Source: Spirochaetota bacterium
GTDB lineage: Bacteria > Spirochaetota > UBA4802 > UB4802
NCBI GenBank assembly: GCA_029907515.1
Contig: JARYLT010000010.1
Location: forward strand, 1-55,122
Length of the DNA stretch: 55,122 nt
Direction of reading: 5' to 3'
The translations under genes and the position numbers were made by a program. Shown in pieces: positions 1 to 8,828 of this stretch. Every line of letters starts with the position of its first letter. The stretch's first letter is position 1. The notes under the pieces were generated by a model, which made no database searches, was not told where the DNA came from, and saw only the letters and a list, made by a program, of their open reading frames with translations.

Positions 1-109
1 TTGGTTGAGTTTTTATTATCTGGTAGGAGTACAATGCTTCTTTACAAGCATTTTTACACACTCTATGGGACATTACCTCAGGGATGATAATATTATTATT
101 CCTGAATAA
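1..109 (+). CDS. possible 3' end of an unidentified gene, cut by the window edge
   Basis: Two plus-strand frames are open from the left edge. The one starting at base 2 reads about 35 codons and stops with TAA at 107-109. It is hydrophobic at first and ends in a charged, protein-like tail (HYLRDDNIIIPE). The frame starting at base 1 is open for 28 codons and stops with TGA at 85-87. Neither can be matched to a family from so little sequence, and chance openness over 100 bases is easily possible. The sequence to the left of the window would settle it. Confidence 0.25.
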   Translation, partial: WLSFYYLVGVQCFFTSIFTHSMGHYLRDDNIIIPE

Positions 110-180
110 TAGTAATCATTGAAGATAATTTTTTCTAAGTATATAATGATAAAAAATTTCTATCTTTTGTAATTATTGCA

Positions 181-3100
181 TTACGTTTTTTTATTAAATG
201 GCAATAATATGATAACCTCTGTTCCTACACCTTTCTTGCTTTCTATTTCTATTTCGCCATCGTAACTCTTTATGATTGAATATGAAATTGATAATCCCAA
301 CCCTGTACCCTCTTTAGGTTTTGTGGTGAAAAAAGGTTCAAATAATAAATGTTTATTTTCTTCATGAATCCCTATTCCAGTATCCTTTACAGATAACCGA
401 GCAAAAATTTTTTCTCCTCTCTGCTCGGTGGATATATCTATCTGTATGCTACCCTCACCTTTTTCTACAACCGCATCTTCTGCATTTGTAAGAATATTCA
501 TAATTACCTGAATTAATCGTGTTAAAGGCATTTTTACATATATTTTTTGTTTTGGTATATTGATATTGATAGGTATACCTTTTTTTTGAATATTTTTAGA
601 AAGTATTTTTAATGGATACGTCCGGAATATTTCATTGAGATTAATTATATCATCATTTAATGCTGCAGGTTTGGCATAATCTTTAAGTTGTTTAACAATA
701 TTACTTATACGCTGTATTTCTTCCAGTAAAGACCTGATAATATCTTTAATTTCCTGATCGTAATCCCCTTGATCAAGTTTTTGATCCAATTCAGCAATAT
801 CCAATTGCATAATTGATAAAGGATTATTAATTTCATGAGCAACCCCAGCTATTATTCTACCTATAGCAACCAATTTCTCATATCTGTCAAGAGCCTCCTT
901 CATTTTCACCTGTTCCGCAATAGAATTGATTTTTTCAAATGCAATTGCAATTAAATTAGATACACTGGTTAAAATAGTAATAATGATATTATTTATAAAT
1001 TCTACCTCTTTATTGAAAGCTACCAGAATAATCATTTTAAGATCTTTCCCAATAAAAATTGGTATAAAATTTATATTTTTAAATCTCATAACATTGCTAA
1101 ACAATAATTGATCTTCATCATTTAATTCTATAATTGGGTTGGTTATGAACATAATAGTTTTACTTTTTGTTAATTTCTGAATGATAAAAGAAGTTTTATA
1201 ACTTATTTCTGTATTAGTTACTATATGTTCATTATTGATATACTTATGACTTATATACCTATCGATGGAAAATACTAGAATTTCTAAATAATCTGGGTTT
1301 AATATACTAGTTATAAATGAATGAATTTGTAATAATAAATTATCCATGTCATCGATACGAACAACACTTGCAGTAAACTTAGTTAATGAATTTACTAAAT
1401 CAATAATCTGATGGGATTGCTGTACAATTTCATTTTCAATTTTTTTCTGATGCGTAATATCGCGGATAAATGCAAAATTTCCTAAATAATTACCTAAAAT
1501 GTCATATAGTTTTGACATTGAAACTATTACATTCTTTTCCTGATTATCTGCAGTTATTATAATAGCTTCAAAATCCCGTAACATATCCGGAGAAGAACTT
1601 GTTAGTTCATCCATATTTTGTTTATTAACTGGCTTTATATATGAGCTAAACATTTCACCTTTAACATTTTTACCAGAACGCCCTATTAAATGTAAAAAAG
1701 CGTTATTATAATCAATAATTTCGCCAAATTCATTTATAACCACAAAACCCAATTTAACAGTTTCTATTATTCTTCTGTTATAATTTCGTTCATTCTCAAT
1801 AATTTTATGGAGGCGGGTAATATCCGTAATATCTTTAACAAATCCATAATATTGTTCATCATCGCTTTCAGAGGTAGATAAGTAATTCAAACTTATTATA
1901 TAATTTTTAAATCCGTTGTTTGAGCTGCTTACCTCGGTTATTTGTGATATGTGTGACTTTTTAAGATAATTTATCTTTTTTTCAAATTCTCTTTTATATA
2001 AAGGGTCAAAGAGTTCGGCTAATGTTATTGTACCAAAGCTATCCGGGGTTATATGAAACATTTTCTGGAAGGAAGGATTACAATCTATTATTTTTTGATT
2101 TTTATCAATAACAAAAAAACCATCGATTGTATTATCAATTATACTTTGAAAATAATTTTTTTCGATAGCAATCGTGTTTTCTAATTTTTTTAGATCAGTA
2201 ATATCACTTGCAATGAAAACAAATATCGTTTCATTACTTAATGATTGTATTGGATAAATAAATACTTTAAAATAAATTTCATTATCACTTAGCGTAATCT
2301 TTATTTCTTTATTGTCTGAAGATTGATATACATCATCTTTTGAATAATTCATTAATCGTAAAATATTATTTTCTTCTTTATAATTCGCACCAAAATATTT
2401 TATAAACGTATCATTGGCATATAATATTTCTCCATTTTCATTTGCAAAACAAACTAAATTTTTTGATTTGTTTATAGCATTTTGAAATAATACCAATGTA
2501 TTTTGCTTTTCAACTATTTCCTCAAGATTCCTCATTATAGAAATTTTATAAACATTGCCATCAAAATCAACAAATGGGGAGTTTATAACATCGTAATCTT
2601 GATTATTTTTATTCAATTTTACTTCATATCGAATAGTATTACCATCCAGTACTAAACTTAATTTACAATCAGGACAATAATCATCTTCACAAGCAAAGAC
2701 TTTATAACAATATTGCCCTCTGATATCGCCAAATAACTTCTTTATTGCTTTGTTAGCAAACACTATTAAACCGTTTTTATCAGTAATGTGGATAAGATCA
2801 TCTAGAAGGTCAAAAGCAGAAAAAAAGGGGGCTGAAGAAAACTTGATATTGTCTTCGTTTTCGTGGGTAAGATCTGAATATTTTAATTGCTGTATTTGTT
2901 TATTTTTTATTTGTAATAATATACGATTCGTATTGATACGTCTGATATATAATTCAAACGTATCTGTCAATATTCTGTTTTCCTGTACTTTATTATTTAA
3001 AACTTTATAAACTTCCTCCTGTTGAAATTTGTTTAAAAGAAAAATATCGAAAATATTTCTATCTTTTTTTAAATTTTCAGTATGTAATAAAAATTTTTTA

Positions 3101-3261
3101 TTTTGTAAAAAAGATAGATTGGCATATTTTATCCTGCCAGAATTGTCACATGCAATTATTGGGGTCTCAATTACATCTAGATATTTATATTGGTTAAACA
3201 TGTTAGTAACAATTTGTATAAGTCGGATTAAACTATATCTTATTCCATGAAGATCTCTCAC
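181..3261 (-). CDS. multi-PAS, GAF sensor histidine kinase
   Basis: Probable cytoplasmic sensor kinase of 1026 residues; no membrane segment is evident. In order it appears to hold five PAS-like domains (roughly 21-130, 150-250, 258-362, 370-485 and 490-605), a GAF-like domain (about 615-785), a dimerisation/phosphoacceptor domain with AHEINNPLS and phosphoacceptor His809, and an HATPase domain with the N box around Asn926, a DTGIGI G1 box and a GTGLGLS G2 box. The second PAS carries a cysteine cluster C185-x5-C191-x4-C196-x2-C199. The predicted start is GTG at 3261; an ATG 20 codons later (3201) sits just before the first PAS and is equally possible, since neither has a clear ribosome site. 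No response regulator is adjacent, so the partner is unknown. A TTGACA/TATTAT promoter lies upstream. Confidence 0.9.
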   Translation of the reverse strand: MRDLHGIRYSLIRLIQIVTNMFNQYKYLDVIETPIIACDNSGRIKYANLSFLQNKKFLLHTENLKKDRNIFDIFLLNKFQQEEVYKVLNNKVQENRILTDTFELYIRRINTNRILLQIKNKQIQQLKYSDLTHENEDNIKFSSAPFFSAFDLLDDLIHITDKNGLIVFANKAIKKLFGDIRGQYCYKVFACEDDYCPDCKLSLVLDGNTIRYEVKLNKNNQDYDVINSPFVDFDGNVYKISIMRNLEEIVEKQNTLVLFQNAINKSKNLVCFANENGEILYANDTFIKYFGANYKEENNILRLMNYSKDDVYQSSDNKEIKITLSDNEIYFKVFIYPIQSLSNETIFVFIASDITDLKKLENTIAIEKNYFQSIIDNTIDGFFVIDKNQKIIDCNPSFQKMFHITPDSFGTITLAELFDPLYKREFEKKINYLKKSHISQITEVSSSNNGFKNYIISLNYLSTSESDDEQYYGFVKDITDITRLHKIIENERNYNRRIIETVKLGFVVINEFGEIIDYNNAFLHLIGRSGKNVKGEMFSSYIKPVNKQNMDELTSSSPDMLRDFEAIIITADNQEKNVIVSMSKLYDILGNYLGNFAFIRDITHQKKIENEIVQQSHQIIDLVNSLTKFTASVVRIDDMDNLLLQIHSFITSILNPDYLEILVFSIDRYISHKYINNEHIVTNTEISYKTSFIIQKLTKSKTIMFITNPIIELNDEDQLLFSNVMRFKNINFIPIFIGKDLKMIILVAFNKEVEFINNIIITILTSVSNLIAIAFEKINSIAEQVKMKEALDRYEKLVAIGRIIAGVAHEINNPLSIMQLDIAELDQKLDQGDYDQEIKDIIRSLLEEIQRISNIVKQLKDYAKPAALNDDIINLNEIFRTYPLKILSKNIQKKGIPININIPKQKIYVKMPLTRLIQVIMNILTNAEDAVVEKGEGSIQIDISTEQRGEKIFARLSVKDTGIGIHEENKHLLFEPFFTTKPKEGTGLGLSISYSIIKSYDGEIEIESKKGVGTEVIILLPFNKKT

Positions 3262-3317
3262 ATACTATTTATAATAAAATAATAAAAATATTTTTCTATA
3301 GTTGCTACTATGGCTAA

Positions 3318-3346
3318 ATAATACAATAATAAAATCAAATTGTCAA
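3318..3346 (-). promoter_or_regulatory. sigma-70-type promoter for the multi-PAS kinase
   Basis: On the minus strand, TTGACA (3346-3341) and TATTAT (3323-3318) are separated by exactly 17 bases, which is a near-consensus housekeeping promoter. Transcription would start near 3311, about 50 bases before the GTG start. It lies back to back with the tatC promoter, about 40 bases away. Confidence 0.6.
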
Positions 3347-3386
3347 GATATAACCTCATAAACACATTGTATTATACAATGACTTA

Positions 3387-3415
3387 TTGAGATTAACACT
3401 TGACAAATTTATAAT
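3387..3415 (+). promoter_or_regulatory. sigma-70-type promoter for tatC
   Basis: TTGAGA (3387-3392), a 17-base spacer and a perfect TATAAT (3410-3415) point towards tatC and leave a leader of roughly 100 bases. A second TTGACA at 3400 lies too close to this -10 to be its partner. Confidence 0.5.
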
Positions 3416-3518
3416 ACTTTTAGAAGTTTTTTTTAAAATTGATTGGTCATGACTTTATTCAAAATTCTAATAACTTAATTTATTATTCACATAATATTTA
3501 TTATACGGAGTTAGAACA

Positions 3519-4517
3519 TTGGCAAAAGAACAAAATCCTAAAAATTCGAAGAAGAAAAAAAGTACAGCAAAGCCTAAAACCAAAAAAGAAATTACAGCCA
3601 GCAAAAGTAAATCAAGAACAAAGCAATCTGCTATACAGGAAGCACAAGCACAAGCTGCTCATACAAAAAAAGAACAGAAGAAACCCGAAAAAAATCTGAT
3701 AGAAGCTTTAATCAAGGAAGCAGATGAAAATGCACATAACGATTCACTGGAGGAAGTGGAAGTAGACCCTGATGCTTTGCGCCGTGGTGATAAGCCAATG
3801 AATATAGTGGATCATCTGGATGAATTCCGCTCCAGATTGCTCATTGTGTTGGTTACTGTGATAGTGTTAACTGTATTAGGCTTTTATTTCTCCGATTTTT
3901 TGCTGGACGCCATTAACAAACCATTCATAGAGTCAGGTTTTAAATTAAATATATTTAATCTGGTGGAAGGCTTTGTGTTGCGAATAAAGGCCTCTTTTGT
4001 GATGGGACTGCTTATTGGCTTACCTTTGCTTGTCTATCATCTATGGCAATATATAAAACCAGCCATAGACATTGATAACCGAAAATTTGCAGTATATTCA
4101 ATTATTGCAGCTGTTATATTGTTTTACGCTGGCCTTGGAGCTACCTATTTTTATTTATTACCGCTATCAATTAAAGTGCTCCTTAGCTTCACCCCTCCTG
4201 ACATGGAAAATATGATCAATGCTTCAAAATATTTTAATTTTGCAATTTTATTTGCTGTAGCTATTGGCATCACATTTGAAATGCCCATTATAATCATGAT
4301 ACTAACTCGCATTGGTATAGTTTCACCATCATTTTTAATCAGCAAAAGAAAATATGCGATAGTCCTGATATGGATTTTTGCTGCTGTCATAACCCCTACA
4401 ACTGATCCACTAACTTTAACGCTCGTAGCGGTACCTTTAATGCTTTTATATGAGCTATCGATAGTAATTTCAAAATTCATTGTTATACGAAAAAAGAGAA
4501 AAGAACTTACACAATAA
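3519..4517 (+). CDS. tatC: Sec-independent (twin-arginine) translocase subunit TatC
   Basis: Membrane core of the Tat pathway, which binds twin-arginine signal peptides and exports folded proteins with TatA. The TatC domain begins near residue 97 with HLDEFRSRL and has about six hydrophobic segments up to 323. Conserved landmarks are the F-x-LRIKASF stretch near 152-160, FEMP (253-256) and the TPTTDPLTL loop before the last helices (292-300). The start is TTG at 3519, chosen because GGAG (3507-3510) sits 8 bases upstream and no better ATG exists. Oddly, about 95 residues of Lys/Glu/Ala-rich, probably disordered cytoplasmic sequence precede the domain, giving 332 residues against the usual 240-260. 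The tatA gene is 28 kb away rather than adjacent. Confidence 0.95.
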   Translation: MAKEQNPKNSKKKKSTAKPKTKKEITASKSKSRTKQSAIQEAQAQAAHTKKEQKKPEKNLIEALIKEADENAHNDSLEEVEVDPDALRRGDKPMNIVDHLDEFRSRLLIVLVTVIVLTVLGFYFSDFLLDAINKPFIESGFKLNIFNLVEGFVLRIKASFVMGLLIGLPLLVYHLWQYIKPAIDIDNRKFAVYSIIAAVILFYAGLGATYFYLLPLSIKVLLSFTPPDMENMINASKYFNFAILFAVAIGITFEMPIIIMILTRIGIVSPSFLISKRKYAIVLIWIFAAVITPTTDPLTLTLVAVPLMLLYELSIVISKFIVIRKKRKELTQ

Positions 4518-4610
4518 CTATTTGACAATTTAGCTTATTTATGACGCTATGTTTTCGTTGATGCATGTTTCATGGTATATTTTTTATAAAACATAATAGA
4601 GAGGTGAATT

Positions 4611-5795
4611 ATGGCAATAAAATATCTGGATCAGATCAACGTCAGCAATAAAAAGGTTTTAATACGTGCAGATTTCAATGTGCCGTACGATAAAAACATG
4701 AATATAACTGACGATACCAGAATCACTTCTACATTGCCAACTATTGAATATTGTTTAAAACAGAATGCAACTGTAATTTTAGTATCCCACTTAGGAAGGC
4801 CAAAAGGAAAGCCAGTACCTGAAATGTCATTAAAACCTGTTGCCAAACGGCTTTCAGAGTTGTTAAAAAAAGATGTAGTATTTATTGATAAACCTATTAC
4901 GCAGGGAATTCAGGATGAAATTAATAAATTAAAACCCGGTGATGTGGCGCTTCTGGAAAATATACGGTTTTACCCGGAAGAAGAAAAAAATGATGAAAAT
5001 TTTGGCAAATTATTAGGTGCATTGGCAGACGTGTATGTTAATGATGCATTTGCAACAGCTCACCGTGGACATGCTTCAAATGAAGCTATAACACGCTATG
5101 TCAAAGAATGTGTTGCAGGCTTTTTAATGAAAGATGAACTTGAATATTTTAAAAAGGCTCTGGTTCAGCCACAAAAACCTGTAACAGCAATCATTGGCGG
5201 TGTAAAAATTTCCACAAAAATTGAAGTACTGAAAAATATAATTCCCAAAGTTGACAATCTTCTTATTGGCGGGGGTATGTCATATACATTTTTAAAGGCA
5301 TTGGGATATAATATTGGTAAATCTGTTGTTGAAGAAGACCAGCTTAATACAGCAAAGGAAATTATTGAACTGGCCAAAAAGCACAATGTCAACTTACTTT
5401 TACCAGAAGACATTGTTGTGTCTAACAAGTTTGACAGTCCAGAAGGTAAAGAAGTTGTTCCAATTACCAGTATCCCAGATAACAAAGAGGGCGTTGACAT
5501 TGGCCCTGCCACCCGTAAAAAGTTTGCTGAAATTATAAAACAATCAAAAACAGTTATATGGAATGGGCCATTAGGTGCTTTTGAAACAAAAGAATTTGCT
5601 GAGGGCACCGGGGAAATTGCTAAAATAGTTGCCGAGTCAGGTTGTACAAGCGTTATCGGGGGCGGTGATACTGGTGCAGCAATTAATTCTTCAGGTTATG
5701 CTGACAAAATGACCTACATCTCCACAGCAGGTGGTGCATTCCTGGAACTTATGGAAGGGAAAATACTGCCAGCAGTTAAAGCTCTGGACAAATAA
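4611..5795 (+). CDS. pgk: phosphoglycerate kinase
   Basis: Glycolytic enzyme interconverting 1,3-bisphosphoglycerate plus ADP and 3-phosphoglycerate plus ATP. The length of 394 residues is normal for bacterial Pgk. Visible landmarks are the N-terminal RADFNVP substrate loop, HLGRPKG (about 61-67), the AHRGHAS segment, WNGPLGAFE near the hinge, and GGGDTGAA with the adjacent STAGGAFLE nucleotide loop at the C terminus. AGAGAGGTG 6 bases upstream supports ATG 4611. It appears monocistronic: a strong terminator follows and no gap or tpi gene is adjacent. The stop codon is followed 2 bases later by a copy of the dispersed AGTAACTATCGC motif. Confidence 0.98.
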   Translation: MAIKYLDQINVSNKKVLIRADFNVPYDKNMNITDDTRITSTLPTIEYCLKQNATVILVSHLGRPKGKPVPEMSLKPVAKRLSELLKKDVVFIDKPITQGIQDEINKLKPGDVALLENIRFYPEEEKNDENFGKLLGALADVYVNDAFATAHRGHASNEAITRYVKECVAGFLMKDELEYFKKALVQPQKPVTAIIGGVKISTKIEVLKNIIPKVDNLLIGGGMSYTFLKALGYNIGKSVVEEDQLNTAKEIIELAKKHNVNLLLPEDIVVSNKFDSPEGKEVVPITSIPDNKEGVDIGPATRKKFAEIIKQSKTVIWNGPLGAFETKEFAEGTGEIAKIVAESGCTSVIGGGDTGAAINSSGYADKMTYISTAGGAFLELMEGKILPAVKALDK

Positions 5796-5796
5796 A

Positions 5797-5902
5797 CAGT
5801 AACTATCGCACATAAAAATAAAAAAGCGGGTTTTATGATAACCCGCTTTTTTAATACCATAGCAATAAAAATTTTTGCACAATTTGTTATGCGATAGTTA
5901 CT
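5797..5902. repeat. inverted pair of the AGTAACTATCGC motif bracketing a terminator
   Basis: CAGTAACTATCGCA (5797-5810) and TGCGATAGTTACT (5890-5902) are inverted copies about 80 bases apart. The left copy begins just after the pgk stop. The right copy overlaps the stop codon of the convergent receiver gene, where the minus strand reads TAGTAACTATCGC. The flanking bases extend the symmetry (CACATAA against TTATG). The unit could be a miniature inverted-repeat element or a paired signal sequence as seen with uptake-sequence terminators; the sequence alone cannot decide. Confidence 0.6.
5820..5852. terminator. bidirectional rho-independent terminator between pgk and the receiver gene
   Basis: The stem GCGGGTT (5826-5832) pairs with AACCCGC (5840-5846) around a 7-base loop. 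A six-A tract precedes it and a six-T tract follows, so it can stop transcription from both convergent genes. Confidence 0.92.
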
Positions 5903-6275
5903 ACATAGTAAGTGCTTTCTTGATTGTTGCCACCAGATTATCTGGATTGACCGGTTTCTGGAAAACACCATTAAAACCCAACTTATCGATTTCAATATTA
6001 GTTGCAGTTGCTGTACCAATGCTGCTTAAAAGATAGATTGGTATTGAAGGGTTGCTCTTCTTAATTTCCTGGGCAACTTTTGTACCTGCGTCTATTCTTT
6101 CCATCATCATATCACATAAAATGAGATCTGGTTTGCTGCTTGCAACAGCGTCAATACCTTCTTTTCCACTCATTGCAGTAACTACATCAAATCCATTTGC
6201 TGAAAGAATAGCTTTGATAGAATCTAAAATATCCGGATCATCATCAATTACTAAGATAATTTTCTTATTTGCCAT
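5901..6275 (-). CDS. stand-alone response regulator receiver protein (CheY-like)
   Basis: Single receiver domain of 124 residues with no output domain. Acidic pocket residues Asp11-Asp13, phosphoacceptor Asp55 (LILCD), the switch Ser84/Ser85 and the conserved Lys107 (QKP) are all present, so it should be phosphorylatable. The start is ATG 6275 because AGGAG lies 8 bases upstream; a GTG three codons earlier is less well placed. It follows the hydrogenase endopeptidase gene by about 27 bases on the same strand and is probably the last gene of that operon, although an independent role is possible. The target and cognate kinase are unknown. Confidence 0.9.
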   Translation of the reverse strand: MANKKIILVIDDDPDILDSIKAILSANGFDVVTAMSGKEGIDAVASSKPDLILCDMMMERIDAGTKVAQEIKKSNPSIPIYLLSSIGTATATNIEIDKLGFNGVFQKPVNPDNLVATIKKALTM

Positions 6276-6302
6276 ACTTATCACTCCTGGTTAGTAGTAA
6301 AA

Positions 6303-6785
6303 TTAAATACCTTTACCCGCTATACAGCGAGAAAAGTGGTTTTCAATGAATTCTGTTAAAAATGTATATGCATCATCTAAATTACACTTTGCCTTACTGG
6401 TCATAGGCAACCCCATTTCCCACTCATACCCACGAATAGCCAGGATATAGCTTTCTGGTTTTTTATTATAAAGATCCTGGCAAAGTGCAAGTATAGATTC
6501 AGCCGACAGTTCATGTGTTGTGAACGTAATTGTATGTGCCGGCTGAATCTTTGTAAGTTCATACGGTTTATCAATGTTAAGTGCTGCATCAGCAAAGATA
6601 ACAAGATCATATTCTGAAATGGTCAAAGCATCTTCAATGTTGAGCTGATAATTATAATCCACATCAACATACTTGCTTAAATATTCATCATTTTCAATCC
6701 TTAATGCCAGCTCAACACCCAGACCATCATCCTGTCTTCCAGGATTGCCATATCCATACACTAAACACTTAACATTATTCAGCAT
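6303..6785 (-). CDS. [NiFe]-hydrogenase maturation endopeptidase (HoxW/HycI family)
   Basis: Protease that removes the C-terminal tail of the hydrogenase large subunit after nickel insertion. The signature GYGNPGRQDDGLG occupies residues 11-23, with Asp20 in the position of the family's nickel-sensing acid. A central Asp (FADAAL) and the histidine of TTHELS fit the other two metal ligands. At 160 residues the length is typical. It starts 2 bases after the hoxH stop, which strongly suggests that its substrate is the adjacent HoxH. The substrate assignment is inference from position and family. Confidence 0.9.
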   Translation of the reverse strand: MLNNVKCLVYGYGNPGRQDDGLGVELALRIENDEYLSKYVDVDYNYQLNIEDALTISEYDLVIFADAALNIDKPYELTKIQPAHTITFTTHELSAESILALCQDLYNKKPESYILAIRGYEWEMGLPMTSKAKCNLDDAYTFLTEFIENHFSRCIAGKGI

Positions 6786-6787
6786 GC

Positions 6788-8236
6788 TTACTTCCTTTTC
6801 TGATCTACTACATTGCCTTCAGCATCAACTAATGTAACTTCCAGAGGCATCTTCCCAATAGCATGTGTTGCACAGCTTAAACATGGGTCATATGCACGTA
6901 TTGCTACTTCAACCGCATTAAGCATGCCTTCAGTAATTTCCTTTTTGCCACTGATCTGATTAACTGCTACCCAGTTAACTGCTCTGTTCATTGGCTCATT
7001 ATTATTGGTAGTGGAAACAATAAGGTTAGCCATTTCAATCTGGTCATTATCATTTATACGATAGTGATGGAATAAAGTACCTCGTGGTGCTTCAATTAAT
7101 CCAACACCTTCTTTAACCTTTGTACCCTTGGCAACAAGCTTATCACCCTGCAGATCAGAGTCATTTAAAAGTTGTTCAATCATTTCTGCTGAGTGCAATA
7201 ACTCAATGAGTCGTGCCCAGTGCATATGCATTGACATATTATTGGGTTTGCCTTTTGTATATGCTTTAAATTCTTCAAATTCTTTCTGTGCCAGTGGTGT
7301 TGGAATAAAATCAGCAGTATTGAGTCGTGCTAACGGTCCTACGCGATACCATCCATCTTTTTTGCCCAATGACTTGAGATATGGAAATTTCATATAACTC
7401 CATGATCTGACTTCTTCACCTATATACCTGAGATAGTCCTGATAATCAACATCATTTAAGATCTTCTTGCCATCAGCATCAACTGCTCTCAAAACTCCAT
7501 GGTAAAGATCCAGCGCACCGTCTTTTCGTACAAGGCTTAAGTGATTTGATGGGAATGTTGCAAAATTATCAATAAAATCCTTATTCTTCTTGTGGTAGTC
7601 TTTGAAAAAGTTTAATGCAGCCTGTGACCATTCTATCATCTTTTTAATGTTCATTGGATCAGCTCCTTTGAGGAACTCATCTCTTTCCTGAACACTTAAG
7701 TTTTTGTTAATACCACCAGGAATTGCTCCCGTACCATGTATCTTTTTACCTGCTGTTGCTCTGATTATCTCCTGGCCAAACTTACGCATCATAACACCCT
7801 GTACTGCTAAATCAGGGAATTTCATGGCAACACCAATAACATTGCGTATTGCAGGATCTGCATCAACTCCAAACAACAAATCAGGTGATACTAAATGGAA
7901 AAAATGCAATGCATGTGACTGGAACATCTGTCCATAATGCATGAGTCTACGCATTTTTTCTGCAGTGGGGGTTAATCCATCCGGGCCAACACCAACAATA
8001 ACATCCATCGCTTTAGCTGCTGCTAAATGATGGCTAACAGGGCAAATTCCACAAAGGCGCTGCACCAGAACCGGTGCTTCCCAGTATGGTCTGCCCTGAA
8101 CAAATCGTTCAAATCCTCTAAACTCAACAATGTGAAAACGTGAATCAAGTACATTGTTTTGAGGATCAAGCTGAATGGTCACTTTACCATGACCTTCAAC
8201 CCTTGTTACAGGTTCTATCGTTATTTTTCTAGCCAT
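6788..8236 (-). CDS. hoxH: [NiFe]-hydrogenase large subunit, NAD-linked group 3 type
   Basis: Catalytic subunit carrying the NiFe(CN)2CO site that splits or forms H2. The four nickel-binding cysteines are in the L1 motif RLCGICPVSHH (Cys62, Cys65) and the L2 motif DPCLSCATH (Cys452, Cys455). The N terminus (EPVTRVEGHG) and the 482-residue length fit group 3b/3d enzymes. After His458 there is a 24-residue tail (459-482) that should be removed by the neighbouring endopeptidase, so the gene encodes the precursor. An AGGAG lies about 10 bases before ATG 8236. No hyp maturation genes are in the window. Confidence 0.96.
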   Translation of the reverse strand: MARKITIEPVTRVEGHGKVTIQLDPQNNVLDSRFHIVEFRGFERFVQGRPYWEAPVLVQRLCGICPVSHHLAAAKAMDVIVGVGPDGLTPTAEKMRRLMHYGQMFQSHALHFFHLVSPDLLFGVDADPAIRNVIGVAMKFPDLAVQGVMMRKFGQEIIRATAGKKIHGTGAIPGGINKNLSVQERDEFLKGADPMNIKKMIEWSQAALNFFKDYHKKNKDFIDNFATFPSNHLSLVRKDGALDLYHGVLRAVDADGKKILNDVDYQDYLRYIGEEVRSWSYMKFPYLKSLGKKDGWYRVGPLARLNTADFIPTPLAQKEFEEFKAYTKGKPNNMSMHMHWARLIELLHSAEMIEQLLNDSDLQGDKLVAKGTKVKEGVGLIEAPRGTLFHHYRINDNDQIEMANLIVSTTNNNEPMNRAVNWVAVNQISGKKEITEGMLNAVEVAIRAYDPCLSCATHAIGKMPLEVTLVDAEGNVVDQKRK

Positions 8237-8260
8237 AAGCTTTCTTCTCCTAAAACAAAA

Positions 8261-8800
8261 TTAGTCAAACTTTACAACTTCGTACGGTAATTCTAACTCT
8301 TTACCGGTAAGAAGTGCTACCAGTGCTTCCCAGATTAAATCTGCACGGGGAGGACATCCCGGCAAGAAATAATCTATTTTAACTATCTCATGACAAGGAT
8401 ATACCCTGTCCAGAATCATTGGTAATTCATCATCATTGGGAATAATATTATCATCAACAGTTGGGCATTTCAAGTATGCTTCTTCCAAGCATTCTTTTAC
8501 AGGAATACCATTGCGCATAGCTGGTAATCCACCCATAATAGCGCATTCACCAACTGATATAAGTATTTTACAATTTTTGCGGAATAACTTAAGGTTTTCA
8601 ACATTTTCACTGTTACAGCATCCACCTTCTATTAATCCAATATCACACTGCTTGGTGAAGGTTTTAATATCATCAATTGGTGACTTGTTAAATTCAACCA
8701 ATTCAATTAACTTTAATATTCTATCATCAATGTCCAGAATGGACATATGGCATCCAAAACATCCTGCCAGTGAAGCAGTTGCGACAACTGGTTTACTCAT
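8261..8800 (-). CDS. hoxY: [NiFe]-hydrogenase small subunit
   Basis: Electron-transfer partner of HoxH, with 179 residues as expected for the short, single-cluster HoxY type. The N-terminal LAGCFGCHMS (Cys14, Cys17), GECAIMGG and FLPGCPPR motifs supply the cysteines of the proximal [4Fe-4S] cluster. The longer open frame up to 8902 is rejected: GGAGG sits 6 bases before ATG 8800 and the homology begins there. It lies between hoxU and hoxH with short gaps of about 25 bases, consistent with one transcript. Confidence 0.94.
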   Translation of the reverse strand: MSKPVVATASLAGCFGCHMSILDIDDRILKLIELVEFNKSPIDDIKTFTKQCDIGLIEGGCCNSENVENLKLFRKNCKILISVGECAIMGGLPAMRNGIPVKECLEEAYLKCPTVDDNIIPNDDELPMILDRVYPCHEIVKIDYFLPGCPPRADLIWEALVALLTGKELELPYEVVKFD

Positions 8801-8828
8801 TGTATTCCTCCATAGATCTTCATTAAAA

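Noticed and set aside
3439-3699. 86-codon frame overlapping the start of tatC
   Set aside because: It is in another frame inside the Lys-rich tatC extension and gives a basic, low-complexity sequence without a ribosome site.
4447-4465. CTATCGATAGTAATT palindrome inside tatC as another motif copy
   Set aside because: It shares only CTATCG/CGATAG with the dispersed motif and is explained as a coding sequence.
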